Assembly (NCBI RefSeq): GCF_050433385.1 | Contig: NZ_JBNPXI010000006.1 | Location: forward strand, 124,001 to 188,000 | DNA: 64,000 bases | DNA from: Brassicibacter mesophilus | GTDB taxonomy: Bacteria; Bacillota; Clostridia; Tissierellales; Proteiniboraceae | Direction: 5' to 3' | Part shown: one piece after another, positions 43,919 to 51,876 of the stretch | Layout of the letters: each line of letters starts with the position of its first letter | Numbering within the stretch: the first letter of the stretch is position 1 | Notes under the pieces: model-generated | Database searches by the model: none | The model's input: only the letters and a program-made list of their open reading frames with translations | What the model was told of the DNA's origin: nothing | Translations under genes and position numbers: made by a program

Positions 43919-45196
43919 GTGAATAGCTATATTGGACCTCAAAAAATTATAGAAAAGAAAAAAGAATTTCTATTTCCTTGCTCTCAACATTTCTATAAAT
44001 CTCCTCCTCAACTTGTTAAGGGAGAAATGCAATATTTATATGATAGTGAAGGAAAAAAGTATCTTGACTTCTATTCAGGTGTTTCTGTAATGAACTGTGG
44101 TCATTGCAACCCTGTCATTTTAGAAGCAACTATTAATCAAATGAAAGCTTTACAGCATACTACTACAATATATCTTACTCAGCCCATAGTAGACCTAGCT
44201 GAAAAACTTGCAAATATACTACCAGGAGATATAAAACACTCCTTCTTCTGCTGTACAGGCTCTGAAGCCAATGAAGGCGCTTTATTGCTAGCTCGTTTGC
44301 ATACTAAAAAGAAAGACTTCATATCATTAAAGGGTGCCCTCCATGGAAGAACTCATTTAACAATGGGAACTACTGGAATCCCTATGTGGAGAGCAGATCC
44401 ATACTTAGATGGAAGTGTAACATTTGTTCCAAATGCTTATGATGGATCATTGTCCTTAGATGAAGCAGCTAATATATCTTTACAATATATAGAGAACATA
44501 ATAAAGTCAAATGATGCTAATAAATTTGCTGCTCTAATAGCTGAACCTATACAAGGAAATGGAGGTATCATTACGCCTCCAACTTGGTACTTTAAAAAGC
44601 TTAAAGAAATACTCCAAAAGCATAATATACTTCTAATCATAGATGAAGTTCAAACAGGCTTTGGAAGAACAGGTAAGATGTTTGCTATAGAAAACTATGA
44701 TGTTGTTCCAGATATAATTACTATTGCTAAAGCTTTAGGTAATGGTATGCCAATAGCAGCGTTTTGCACTAGTGATAATATTGCTAGCTCTTTTACAAAG
44801 CCTTCAGCTTCAACCTTAGGTGGAAATCCAGTTTCATCTAGAACTGCAATAGCTGTACTAAACTATATAGAAAATAATAAACTCTGTGAAAATGCACATG
44901 TATTAGGAAATAAGCTAAAATCTGGATTACTGAAGTTAAAAGAAAAACATCCTATAATAAATGATGTCAGGGGGATTGGACTCATGCTAGGAGCTGAATT
45001 GATTAACAAGCATGGAGAACCTGCTACTGAAGAAGCTGACTTCATATTAGAAAATCTTAAAGATAGAGGTATACTCATCGGAAAAAACGGCATTGGAAGA
45101 AATGTTCTAGCCTTTCAACCTCCACTTGTCATTAATGATAAAGATGTAGACTTTGTACTTAATATTTTAGATAATGCGCTAGGTTTGATTGGCTAA
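43919..45196 (+). CDS. Class III PLP-dependent aminotransferase (AGXT2-like)
   Basis: 425 aa. DFYSGVSVMNCGHCNP opening, FCCTGSEANEGAL, GRTHLTMG, LLIIDEVQTGFGRTG and the PLP lysine in TIAKALGNGMP. The start is GTG at 43919 with AAGGAGTG 6 bases upstream; the ATG one base before is followed by a stop in its frame. Closest types are alanine-glyoxylate 2 and 4-aminobutyrate aminotransferases; the substrate cannot be fixed. Eleven nt after the U32 gene. Confidence 0.9.
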   Translation: MNSYIGPQKIIEKKKEFLFPCSQHFYKSPPQLVKGEMQYLYDSEGKKYLDFYSGVSVMNCGHCNPVILEATINQMKALQHTTTIYLTQPIVDLAEKLANILPGDIKHSFFCCTGSEANEGALLLARLHTKKKDFISLKGALHGRTHLTMGTTGIPMWRADPYLDGSVTFVPNAYDGSLSLDEAANISLQYIENIIKSNDANKFAALIAEPIQGNGGIITPPTWYFKKLKEILQKHNILLIIDEVQTGFGRTGKMFAIENYDVVPDIITIAKALGNGMPIAAFCTSDNIASSFTKPSASTLGGNPVSSRTAIAVLNYIENNKLCENAHVLGNKLKSGLLKLKEKHPIINDVRGIGLMLGAELINKHGEPATEEADFILENLKDRGILIGKNGIGRNVLAFQPPLVINDKDVDFVLNILDNALGLIG

Positions 45197-45199
45197 ACA

Positions 45200-45228
45200 A
45201 AACAGCATGGATTTTATCCATGCTGTTT
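45200..45228. terminator. Bidirectional terminator between aminotransferase and pplA
   Basis: 13-bp perfect stem AAACAGCATGGAT / ATCCATGCTGTTT with a TTT loop and T/A runs outside; 3 nt after the aminotransferase stop. Confidence 0.9.
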
Positions 45229-45256
45229 CTTTATATAATTTTATGTTATTTTATAT

Positions 45257-46144
45257 CTATTTTGCTTGGCTTAAGGCTTCTTCTGCTAATTCAAAGAATT
45301 CAGCAACCTTAATTGATACTCCAGAAACTACATCAACGTGTCCATCATCATCTGTATAAGTTATGGCTTTTGGATCTTGCTTTTCTAGTAAGAAAGCTTC
45401 CATTGTATCAGCTTGTTCATGCCATGGAGTACCGCCTTCTTTCATCACATATTGTCCGTTTGCTGATTGAGTGTTTTTATCATCTCCACCATCTTTATGA
45501 GCTGCATTCCAGCTAGCTGCTACTATATTACCATTTATTACTGTAATGTCAACTGTGCTCTTCCAGCCTGAATTTTCACTGAATTCTTTTTGTTCAGCAT
45601 GATAAGCACCATCTTTGTAAGGTCCTTTTTCTATTGGAGCACTTGCTAAAGCTTGATCTGCTAACTCAAAGAAATCTTTACACTTAATTGATACTCCAGA
45701 TACTACATCAACATGTCCATCATCGTCTGTATAAGCAATAGCCTTTGGATCTTGTTTTTCAATTAAGTAATCTTCCATTTTCTTAGCTTGCTCATGCCAT
45801 GGAGTTCCACCTTCTACCATTACATACTCTCCATCTTTAGATAAAGTTTTCTTATCTTTTCCAGCATCTTTATTCGCACCGTTCCAGTCAGCTGCAACTA
45901 TTTTTCCATCTTTTACTTCGATAGTAACCATGTATTTCCAACCAGTTTTTTCATCAAAGTTTTGCTGAGCAAAGTAAGTACCATCTTGATATTTGCTTTC
46001 AGATTGATTTGTATCTGTTGTTTGTTGATTTTCTTGTTGAGTAGTTTCATTGTTAGCAGGTTCTTCTTTTGTACCACATCCTGCTAATAAGCCTGTAGCT
46101 ACAACTAGTGATAGTCCTAATGCTAAAATACTATTTCTTTTCAT
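45257..46144 (-). CDS. pplA: PplA-like lipoprotein with two FMN-binding domains
   Basis: 295 aa. Lipobox Cys23 (TGLLAGC), a Gln/Thr/Asn-rich linker (about 28-50), then two tandem FMN_bind domains (about 52-168 and 176-293). Each ends in DDDGHVDVVSGVSIK, with acceptor Ser152 and Ser277 at the place where Thr is usual. The repeats are nearly identical over long stretches (KYQDGTY/PYKDGAY; EGGTPWHEQA; EKQDPKAI). In Listeria the same architecture is PplA, the flavinylated surface carrier of EET. RBS TAGGAGGGG; own promoter upstream. Confidence 0.93.
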   Translation of the reverse strand: MKRNSILALGLSLVVATGLLAGCGTKEEPANNETTQQENQQTTDTNQSESKYQDGTYFAQQNFDEKTGWKYMVTIEVKDGKIVAADWNGANKDAGKDKKTLSKDGEYVMVEGGTPWHEQAKKMEDYLIEKQDPKAIAYTDDDGHVDVVSGVSIKCKDFFELADQALASAPIEKGPYKDGAYHAEQKEFSENSGWKSTVDITVINGNIVAASWNAAHKDGGDDKNTQSANGQYVMKEGGTPWHEQADTMEAFLLEKQDPKAITYTDDDGHVDVVSGVSIKVAEFFELAEEALSQAK

Positions 46145-46191
46145 TAATAACCCCTCCTAAGTCTAATTAAATAATGATAACGCTTACCTAT

Positions 46192-46269
46192 AATATATTT
46201 CCATGACAAACTTTTGTCAATATTGTTGAATTGTTTTGGTCATATTGTTAATTTTTAAATTATATTGTT
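46192..46269 (-). promoter_or_regulatory. pplA promoter with palindrome and AACAAT repeats
   Basis: Minus strand: -35 TTGACA (46215-46220), 17-bp spacer, -10 TATATT (46192-46197). The palindrome TGACAAACTTTTGTCA (46204-46219) overlaps the -35 and spacer. Upstream are four AACAAT hexamers (plus-strand ATTGTT at 46222, 46230, 46244, 46264). The arrangement suggests both a repressor site and an activator region. Confidence 0.6.
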
Positions 46270-46278
46270 CATAAAGTT

Positions 46279-46313
46279 AACAGAATGACGCTATTTTAAT
46301 AGCGTCATTCTGT
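46279..46313. terminator. Long hairpin after the chemoreceptor gene
   Basis: AACAGAATGACGCTAT with its complement, a 16-bp stem with a very short loop, between the chemoreceptor stop (46341) and the pplA promoter. The tail is not a strong U-run on the minus strand. Confidence 0.65.
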
Positions 46314-46340
46314 TATATGTAAAAAAAAGTTTGTTAAAAA

Positions 46341-48119
46341 TTATACTTTAAATACATTAATTGCTTCATGTAATCTTTCAATTAAATCGTTTAAACTAAC
46401 TATTGAAGATGCAATTTCTTGAATAGATGCTGATTGTTCTTCTGAAGAAGAGCTAATTTCTTCTGTAGATGCTGCTGACTCTTCAGCTACTGAGTATATA
46501 TTCTCTAACGCTCTTAAAACTTCATCTTTAGAATTTTCAACATATGTTATATCATCATTTAAAACTTGAATACTTTCTATTACTTTATCTGCTGAAATCT
46601 TTATTGAATCAAAGCTTTCCTTTGTCTGTTCTAGATTCAAATCTGATTTTTCAGCAATTTTTTTAGATTCCTCTATTGAACTGCTTACATTATTGATTAT
46701 ATCAGTTATTTGCTGTAAGGTTTTCTGGATTTCTTTTGTTGCTGATGAAGATTCCTCTGCCAGATTTCTTACTTCATCGGCAACTACAGCGAAGCCTCTT
46801 CCATGCTCACCAGCTCTAGCAGCTTCAATGGCAGCATTTAAAGCTAATAGATTTGTCTGAGAAGCTATTGAGTCAATAGTAGCTACAATACCATCTATTG
46901 CTTTTGATTTCTGATTAAGGTCATTTATCTTATCGATTAAGCTTAATCTATTTTTCATATCAACTTTGAAGCTGTCATCTAAATCAATTATGGCCTTCAT
47001 TCCTGTATCATTTTTTTCTTTCATACTTAAGGCGTCCTTCACAGTAAGCTCTAAATTATCAAGCATATTGTTTAACTTAATTGATAAATTATTTGTCACC
47101 TCTAAGCTCTTGCTGATATCTTCAGCTTGATTATATGCACCGCTGGCAATCTCCTGGATTGTCCTTGCTATCTCTTCACTAGAAATAGTAATTGAGTCAG
47201 TAGAAGATGTTATTTTACTAGAAGATGCTTCGACTTTATCAGTAGTATTTTTAATTTTTTCTATCAAATGTCTGGTATTATTAATCATTTCGTTGAAGCT
47301 AGATGATAATATTCCTATTTCATCATTTCTGTAATTCTTGTCGTCCTCTATGTTTAATTCAAAGTTGGCAACAAGCTTTGCTTTATCAGCTATTTCTTGT
47401 ATAGGTTTTGATATTCTTCTTGATAATAAGAACCCTACTGCTAAACATATAAGCAGTATAATCATTTCCACAATTAGAAAAGTCATTTTTAGCTTTTCAA
47501 AAGCATCAAGGGCTTCTTGTGCATCATAATCAATACCAACTATTCCTATGACTTGTCCACTGTTATCCTTTATAGGATAATATGCACTTAGAACTGCACC
47601 ATATTCTTCACTAATCCATATTTTGTCTTCATGAAATGCTCCTTCATTCCATGCTTTTTCATAGCTTCTATCGTTATCTATCCTGCCAAACTCAGAAACA
47701 TCTTCTTTTTTATCTGAAGTATCAAATATATATGCTAAATCTCCATTTTGGTTTTTATTTAGTACATATACATATTTTGCACCTGCTATTTTTCTTATGT
47801 AGTTTAAGTCATTTCTCATATTAGAATAACTCTGGGTTTTAGTATCAGCAATCGTCTCAATTTTAACAAATTCAGTCAAATCAATATTTTCAGCGGCTAT
47901 CTTTGAAACCTGAAGTGCGCTGCCACCAACATTGTCTACAAGCATTTCATAGCTTTCACTATACATTAATCCAAATAATAGGGCTGTAGCAATAAAGCTT
48001 ACTATTAAAAAATTTACTGTAAGCTTTGTTCTTATCTTACGTGTCTTTTGTTGTTCGATAATACTCATCTCCTCATAAAGAAATTTTATCTTTTTGTTAA
48101 ATTGTTTAAAAATGCTCAT
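46341..48119 (-). CDS. Methyl-accepting chemotaxis protein
   Basis: About 592 aa from ATG at 48119 (MSIFKQFNKK); the start is uncertain because no candidate has a good RBS (another ATG at 48068 sits right against GAGGAG). It has TM1 (VNFLIVSFIATALLFGL), an extracytoplasmic sensor domain with Cache-like YYPIKDNSGQVIGIVGIDYD, TM2, HAMP and a signalling domain with the hallmark QTNLLALNAAIEAARAGEHG. It is upstream of pplA on the same strand but a hairpin and separate promoter lie between. Confidence 0.93.
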   Translation of the reverse strand: MSIFKQFNKKIKFLYEEMSIIEQQKTRKIRTKLTVNFLIVSFIATALLFGLMYSESYEMLVDNVGGSALQVSKIAAENIDLTEFVKIETIADTKTQSYSNMRNDLNYIRKIAGAKYVYVLNKNQNGDLAYIFDTSDKKEDVSEFGRIDNDRSYEKAWNEGAFHEDKIWISEEYGAVLSAYYPIKDNSGQVIGIVGIDYDAQEALDAFEKLKMTFLIVEMIILLICLAVGFLLSRRISKPIQEIADKAKLVANFELNIEDDKNYRNDEIGILSSSFNEMINNTRHLIEKIKNTTDKVEASSSKITSSTDSITISSEEIARTIQEIASGAYNQAEDISKSLEVTNNLSIKLNNMLDNLELTVKDALSMKEKNDTGMKAIIDLDDSFKVDMKNRLSLIDKINDLNQKSKAIDGIVATIDSIASQTNLLALNAAIEAARAGEHGRGFAVVADEVRNLAEESSSATKEIQKTLQQITDIINNVSSSIEESKKIAEKSDLNLEQTKESFDSIKISADKVIESIQVLNDDITYVENSKDEVLRALENIYSVAEESAASTEEISSSSEEQSASIQEIASSIVSLNDLIERLHEAINVFKV

Positions 48120-48210
48120 TTTATTTCGACATATTTTTAAAACAAAGTACTTCACAATTTTAGAATATTTTAAATAAGAATTCAACTAAATCTTAGAAAC
48201 ATTACAAATA

Positions 48211-48254
48211 GTTCAAAAAAACAGCACCAGAAGTAAGGGTGCTGTTTTTTGAAC
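48211..48254 (-). terminator. Terminator of the NuoEFG-like operon
   Basis: GTTCAAAAAA(A)CAGCACC pairs with GGTGCTGTTTTTTGAAC over a 9-nt loop; 22 nt past the large-subunit stop. Confidence 0.9.
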
Positions 48255-48276
48255 TATTCATTATATAATTTTCATA

Positions 48277-51200
48277 TTATATAATTTCTTCTTTTCTTAA
48301 AAGTTCTATAAACCTATTTGTTAATCTGTTTGTATTTATACTCGTTCTGAAAAGCTCACCATCTGCTACCACCTGTAATCTTGCTTTTTTATCTGGGAAG
48401 TTAAATCCATCATTATATAGTACAGGACTGCCATTAACAGGCCAGAATATTCCACTACCATAGTTCTTGTTTACTTTAAAGTAGTCGTGATTTTCCATAG
48501 AAATATCAGTCAGTATTTCAAAAGGCTTAGTGTATTCTATCTTTCTGCTAAGTGCATTAGCTAATTTGATGATAATCTGCCAGTTTTCATATCCTGTCAT
48601 AGGTATAATAGCTTGATTTATTTTTTGTATCCTTCTTTCTGAACTTGTAAATGTTCCTCTTGATTCAGCAAAACTGACTGCTGGAATCACTACATCAGCT
48701 AATTTTGCAGTTTCTGTCAAGTGTGTATCTTGAACCATTAAGAAATTCAATTTACTTAGATCAACATCTCGAATGTCTTCACCAAATACTAACAAGCCTT
48801 TAATAGATTGATTTTCAATGCCTCTTTTTACTTCAACAGGATCTACAGAAATGCCCATATCAATCAAACCTTGACTATTATTGTTTGGTTTTAACTGAAC
48901 AATACCACTTCTTGGTTTTCCAATATGTCCAGAAATAACAGCCATATTAGCTAACATCTTTGCAGTCTCTATGCTTACAGCGTTTTGCTCAAATACTATC
49001 ATTGCTTTTTTTGACTTACCATATATTTCAGCCACTTCCTTAGCAGCCTCACTAACTTTAACAGTCTCTAAATCTTTTACTAGTTCTTCAAACCCTAATG
49101 CTTTATCTGACTTTGGAGTAGCTCCATTATCAATTAAAGCTTTAGTAATTTCTTTCAAGAAGCCAACCTTGTTTTCAGAACCGATCTTTCTATATGCCCA
49201 TTCGTCAGCTTGAGAATCAAATGGATTTATAACAATTAACTTAGCTCCATGTTCAACAGCTTTCTTGATTTTTAATCCAACTATAGTATGATTCTTCACA
49301 ATATCAGAACCAACTAACACTATCGTATTAGTAGATAATAATTCGTCAAATGTATTTGCTGAAGCATCATAACCCAATACATCCTTAATACCGTGTTGAA
49401 CACTATTAAAGCATGTTATATTGTCAGTTTTCAATACTTCATGTCCAAATTTTTCAGCCAAATATATTTCTTCGTTCGTATATCTGTCTGACACAGAAAG
49501 AGCTATCGAATTTCCTCCATATAACAGCGTCAAACTTTGTGCTTTTTTAGCTGTAAATAGGAATGCTTCTTCCCAAGATACTTCTTCAAATTTTCCGTCT
49601 TTCTTAATTAGTGGCATAGTTAATCTCTTATCTTTTTCTGCTATATCAAAACCAAATCTACCTTTTGAGCAAAGTAGCCCTTGGTCAACCTTGCTATCTT
49701 TAACAGGAAGAGATCTCATTAGCAATTCTCCCCTAGTATTAAGATTTATATTACATCCAACGCTACAGTGGGAGCATACAGTAGTTGTGACATTAGTCTC
49801 AACAGGTACTGATTTATCAACAGCTAATCTCTCTTGAAGAGCACCTGTTGGACATACACTGACACATTGTCCACAAGAAATACAGCCTGTCTTATTAAGC
49901 GGTAAATTAAGTGCAGGCTTAACAATTGTATCAAACCCTCTATCTACAAGTCCTAGCGCTGTTACACCCATTATCTCGTCACAAACTCTTACACATAATC
50001 CACAAAGAATACACTTATCTGGATTTCTCATTATAAATGGATGCTCATCCTTCATCTGACGGTTATGAACTTCACCACTAAGTCTTTGAGGCTGTACATC
50101 GTACTCATTCGAATATTTTATAAGCTTACATTCATGTACGTCATGACATCCGCATTCAAGACATCTCATAGCATCTTCTTTTGCCGATTTTTCATCATAT
50201 CCTAATACTATTTCTTCAAAATTAGTTTTTCTAACCTCAGTTGAAAGATGCGGCATTTTAGGTCTGTATTTTCTTTCAATATCTTCAAAATCATCAGCTG
50301 TCAAGTCGTGACGCTCCACATAGTACGGTTTTTTATAAGGTATTATTTCTCCTTCAAGATATCTGCATATTACTTGAGATGCTTTCTTTGCTTCACCTAC
50401 GGCTGCAATAGCTATATCAGCTCCTCTGTTAGTCGCATCTCCTCCTGCAAATACTCCTTCAAGGTTTGTTAAGAAACTGTGTTCATCTGCATGTATTGTT
50501 CCTCTATTCGTAAGCTCTATATCATCAAGTCCTGTAACATCAACTACTTGACCAATAGAACTTATAACTGAGTCAACTTCTATTATCTCCTCATCACCTT
50601 CTATAGGCACAGGTTTTCTTCTACCACTTTTATCTGGCTCACCTTGCTTCATTTTTTGAAGTCTTATCTTTGATACCTTTCCATCTTTACCTACTATCTC
50701 GATAGGACTTACCAAAAATTTAAAGATTACCCCTTCTTCTTCTGCTTCTTTGATTTCAACTTCTTCTGCTGGCATTTCTACTTTTGTTCTACGGTATAAT
50801 GCATAAACCTCTTTGGCTCCAAGTCTAATAGCAGTTCTACAAGCATCCATTGCTGTATTTCCTCCACCTACTACAGCAATTCTATCTCCTGTTCTGATAG
50901 GCTCATTAACAGCAAACTTAGTTAAGAATTCAATTCCACCTATTACTCCATCTAATTCCTCACCAGGACAGTTTAGCTTCGCACTTTTCCATGCCCCTAT
51001 TGAAATATATACAGCATCAAAATGCTCTCTAATATATTCTAAGTCAACATCCGTACCAACTTTTATGTTAGTAAGCATTTTAACTCCCATATTCTCAATA
51101 AGCTTTATTTCTTTATTTAAAACTTCTTTTGGTAAACGATATTGTGGAATACCATATCTAAGCATACCGCCTAGCTCTGGCATAGCCTCATATATTGCAA

Positions 51201-51855
51201 CTTGATGACCTTCTTTAGCTAGATAATAAGCCGCTGTCAATCCTCCTGGCCCTCCACCTATTATTGCAACTTTCTTGCCTGTAGAAACTTTTATGTCTGG
51301 CATAAAAGCATTTTCATCTTTTAAATCAATATCTGCTACAAAGCTTTTTAACCACGCAATAGAAATAGGCTCATCCACTAATCCTCTTCTACATGCATCT
51401 TCACATGGATGAGGACATACTCTACCTATACTTGCTGGAAGAGGTAATTGCTCTTTAATAAGCTTTACAGCTTCTTTATATTGTCCATTGGCTATAAGCC
51501 CTACATATCCTTGACAATCGGTATTTCCTGGACACGCTTGTACACAAGGCGCTTTACAGTCTCCAACATGATCTGACAAAAGAAGTTCTAATGCTATTTT
51601 TCTAGAACCTTTTACTCTCTCAGTGTTTGTTTGTATAACCATTCCTTCACTTACATCAGTAGCACATGCTCTCAATAGTTTAGGTATTCCTTCAACCTCT
51701 ACTACACAAAGACCACATGCTCCATAGTTCTTTACACGTTCATCATGACAAAGCGTAGGTATTTCTATACCATTAGCTCTTGCAGCTTCTAATATTGTCT
51801 GTCCTTTACGACCAATGACTTCTTTACCATTTATATTAAGTCTGATTTCTGGCAT
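48277..51855 (-). CDS. Multidomain oxidoreductase large subunit: [2Fe-2S], GltD/NfnB-like flavoprotein, ferredoxin and molybdopterin-type domains
   Basis: 1192 aa. Residues 1-80: [2Fe-2S] domain with Cys36, 47, 50, 64. About 95-180: GltD-type N-terminal cluster region (CKAPCVQACPGNTDC, CPHPCEDACRRG). About 188-500: FAD/NAD(P) flavoprotein with AIIGGGPGGLTAA and VVGGGNTAMDACR. About 600-690: two 4Fe-4S ferredoxin motifs (CILCGLCVRVC, CISCGQCVSVCPTGA). About 705 on: a molybdopterin oxidoreductase-like domain with CSHCSVGC. The Sec/Cys expected before His in formate dehydrogenases is Gln820 (SVQHG), so formate chemistry is unlikely. Together with NuoE/NuoF it resembles bifurcating Hyd/Nfn/Stn-type complexes. 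Confidence 0.85.
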   Translation of the reverse strand: MPEIRLNINGKEVIGRKGQTILEAARANGIEIPTLCHDERVKNYGACGLCVVEVEGIPKLLRACATDVSEGMVIQTNTERVKGSRKIALELLLSDHVGDCKAPCVQACPGNTDCQGYVGLIANGQYKEAVKLIKEQLPLPASIGRVCPHPCEDACRRGLVDEPISIAWLKSFVADIDLKDENAFMPDIKVSTGKKVAIIGGGPGGLTAAYYLAKEGHQVAIYEAMPELGGMLRYGIPQYRLPKEVLNKEIKLIENMGVKMLTNIKVGTDVDLEYIREHFDAVYISIGAWKSAKLNCPGEELDGVIGGIEFLTKFAVNEPIRTGDRIAVVGGGNTAMDACRTAIRLGAKEVYALYRRTKVEMPAEEVEIKEAEEEGVIFKFLVSPIEIVGKDGKVSKIRLQKMKQGEPDKSGRRKPVPIEGDEEIIEVDSVISSIGQVVDVTGLDDIELTNRGTIHADEHSFLTNLEGVFAGGDATNRGADIAIAAVGEAKKASQVICRYLEGEIIPYKKPYYVERHDLTADDFEDIERKYRPKMPHLSTEVRKTNFEEIVLGYDEKSAKEDAMRCLECGCHDVHECKLIKYSNEYDVQPQRLSGEVHNRQMKDEHPFIMRNPDKCILCGLCVRVCDEIMGVTALGLVDRGFDTIVKPALNLPLNKTGCISCGQCVSVCPTGALQERLAVDKSVPVETNVTTTVCSHCSVGCNINLNTRGELLMRSLPVKDSKVDQGLLCSKGRFGFDIAEKDKRLTMPLIKKDGKFEEVSWEEAFLFTAKKAQSLTLLYGGNSIALSVSDRYTNEEIYLAEKFGHEVLKTDNITCFNSVQHGIKDVLGYDASANTFDELLSTNTIVLVGSDIVKNHTIVGLKIKKAVEHGAKLIVINPFDSQADEWAYRKIGSENKVGFLKEITKALIDNGATPKSDKALGFEELVKDLETVKVSEAAKEVAEIYGKSKKAMIVFEQNAVSIETAKMLANMAVISGHIGKPRSGIVQLKPNNNSQGLIDMGISVDPVEVKRGIENQSIKGLLVFGEDIRDVDLSKLNFLMVQDTHLTETAKLADVVIPAVSFAESRGTFTSSERRIQKINQAIIPMTGYENWQIIIKLANALSRKIEYTKPFEILTDISMENHDYFKVNKNYGSGIFWPVNGSPVLYNDGFNFPDKKARLQVVADGELFRTSINTNRLTNRFIELLRKEEII

Positions 51856-51876
51856 CAGTATACCTCCTTTTTATAT

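Noticed and set aside
49421..49837. 138-codon plus-strand ORF opposite the large oxidoreductase subunit
   Set aside because: Antisense shadow within a conserved gene, no RBS or recognisable domain.
48277..51855. Formate dehydrogenase alpha subunit annotation
   Set aside because: The Sec/Cys ligand position is Gln820 and a GltD-like flavoprotein is inserted, so a plain formate dehydrogenase call would mislead.
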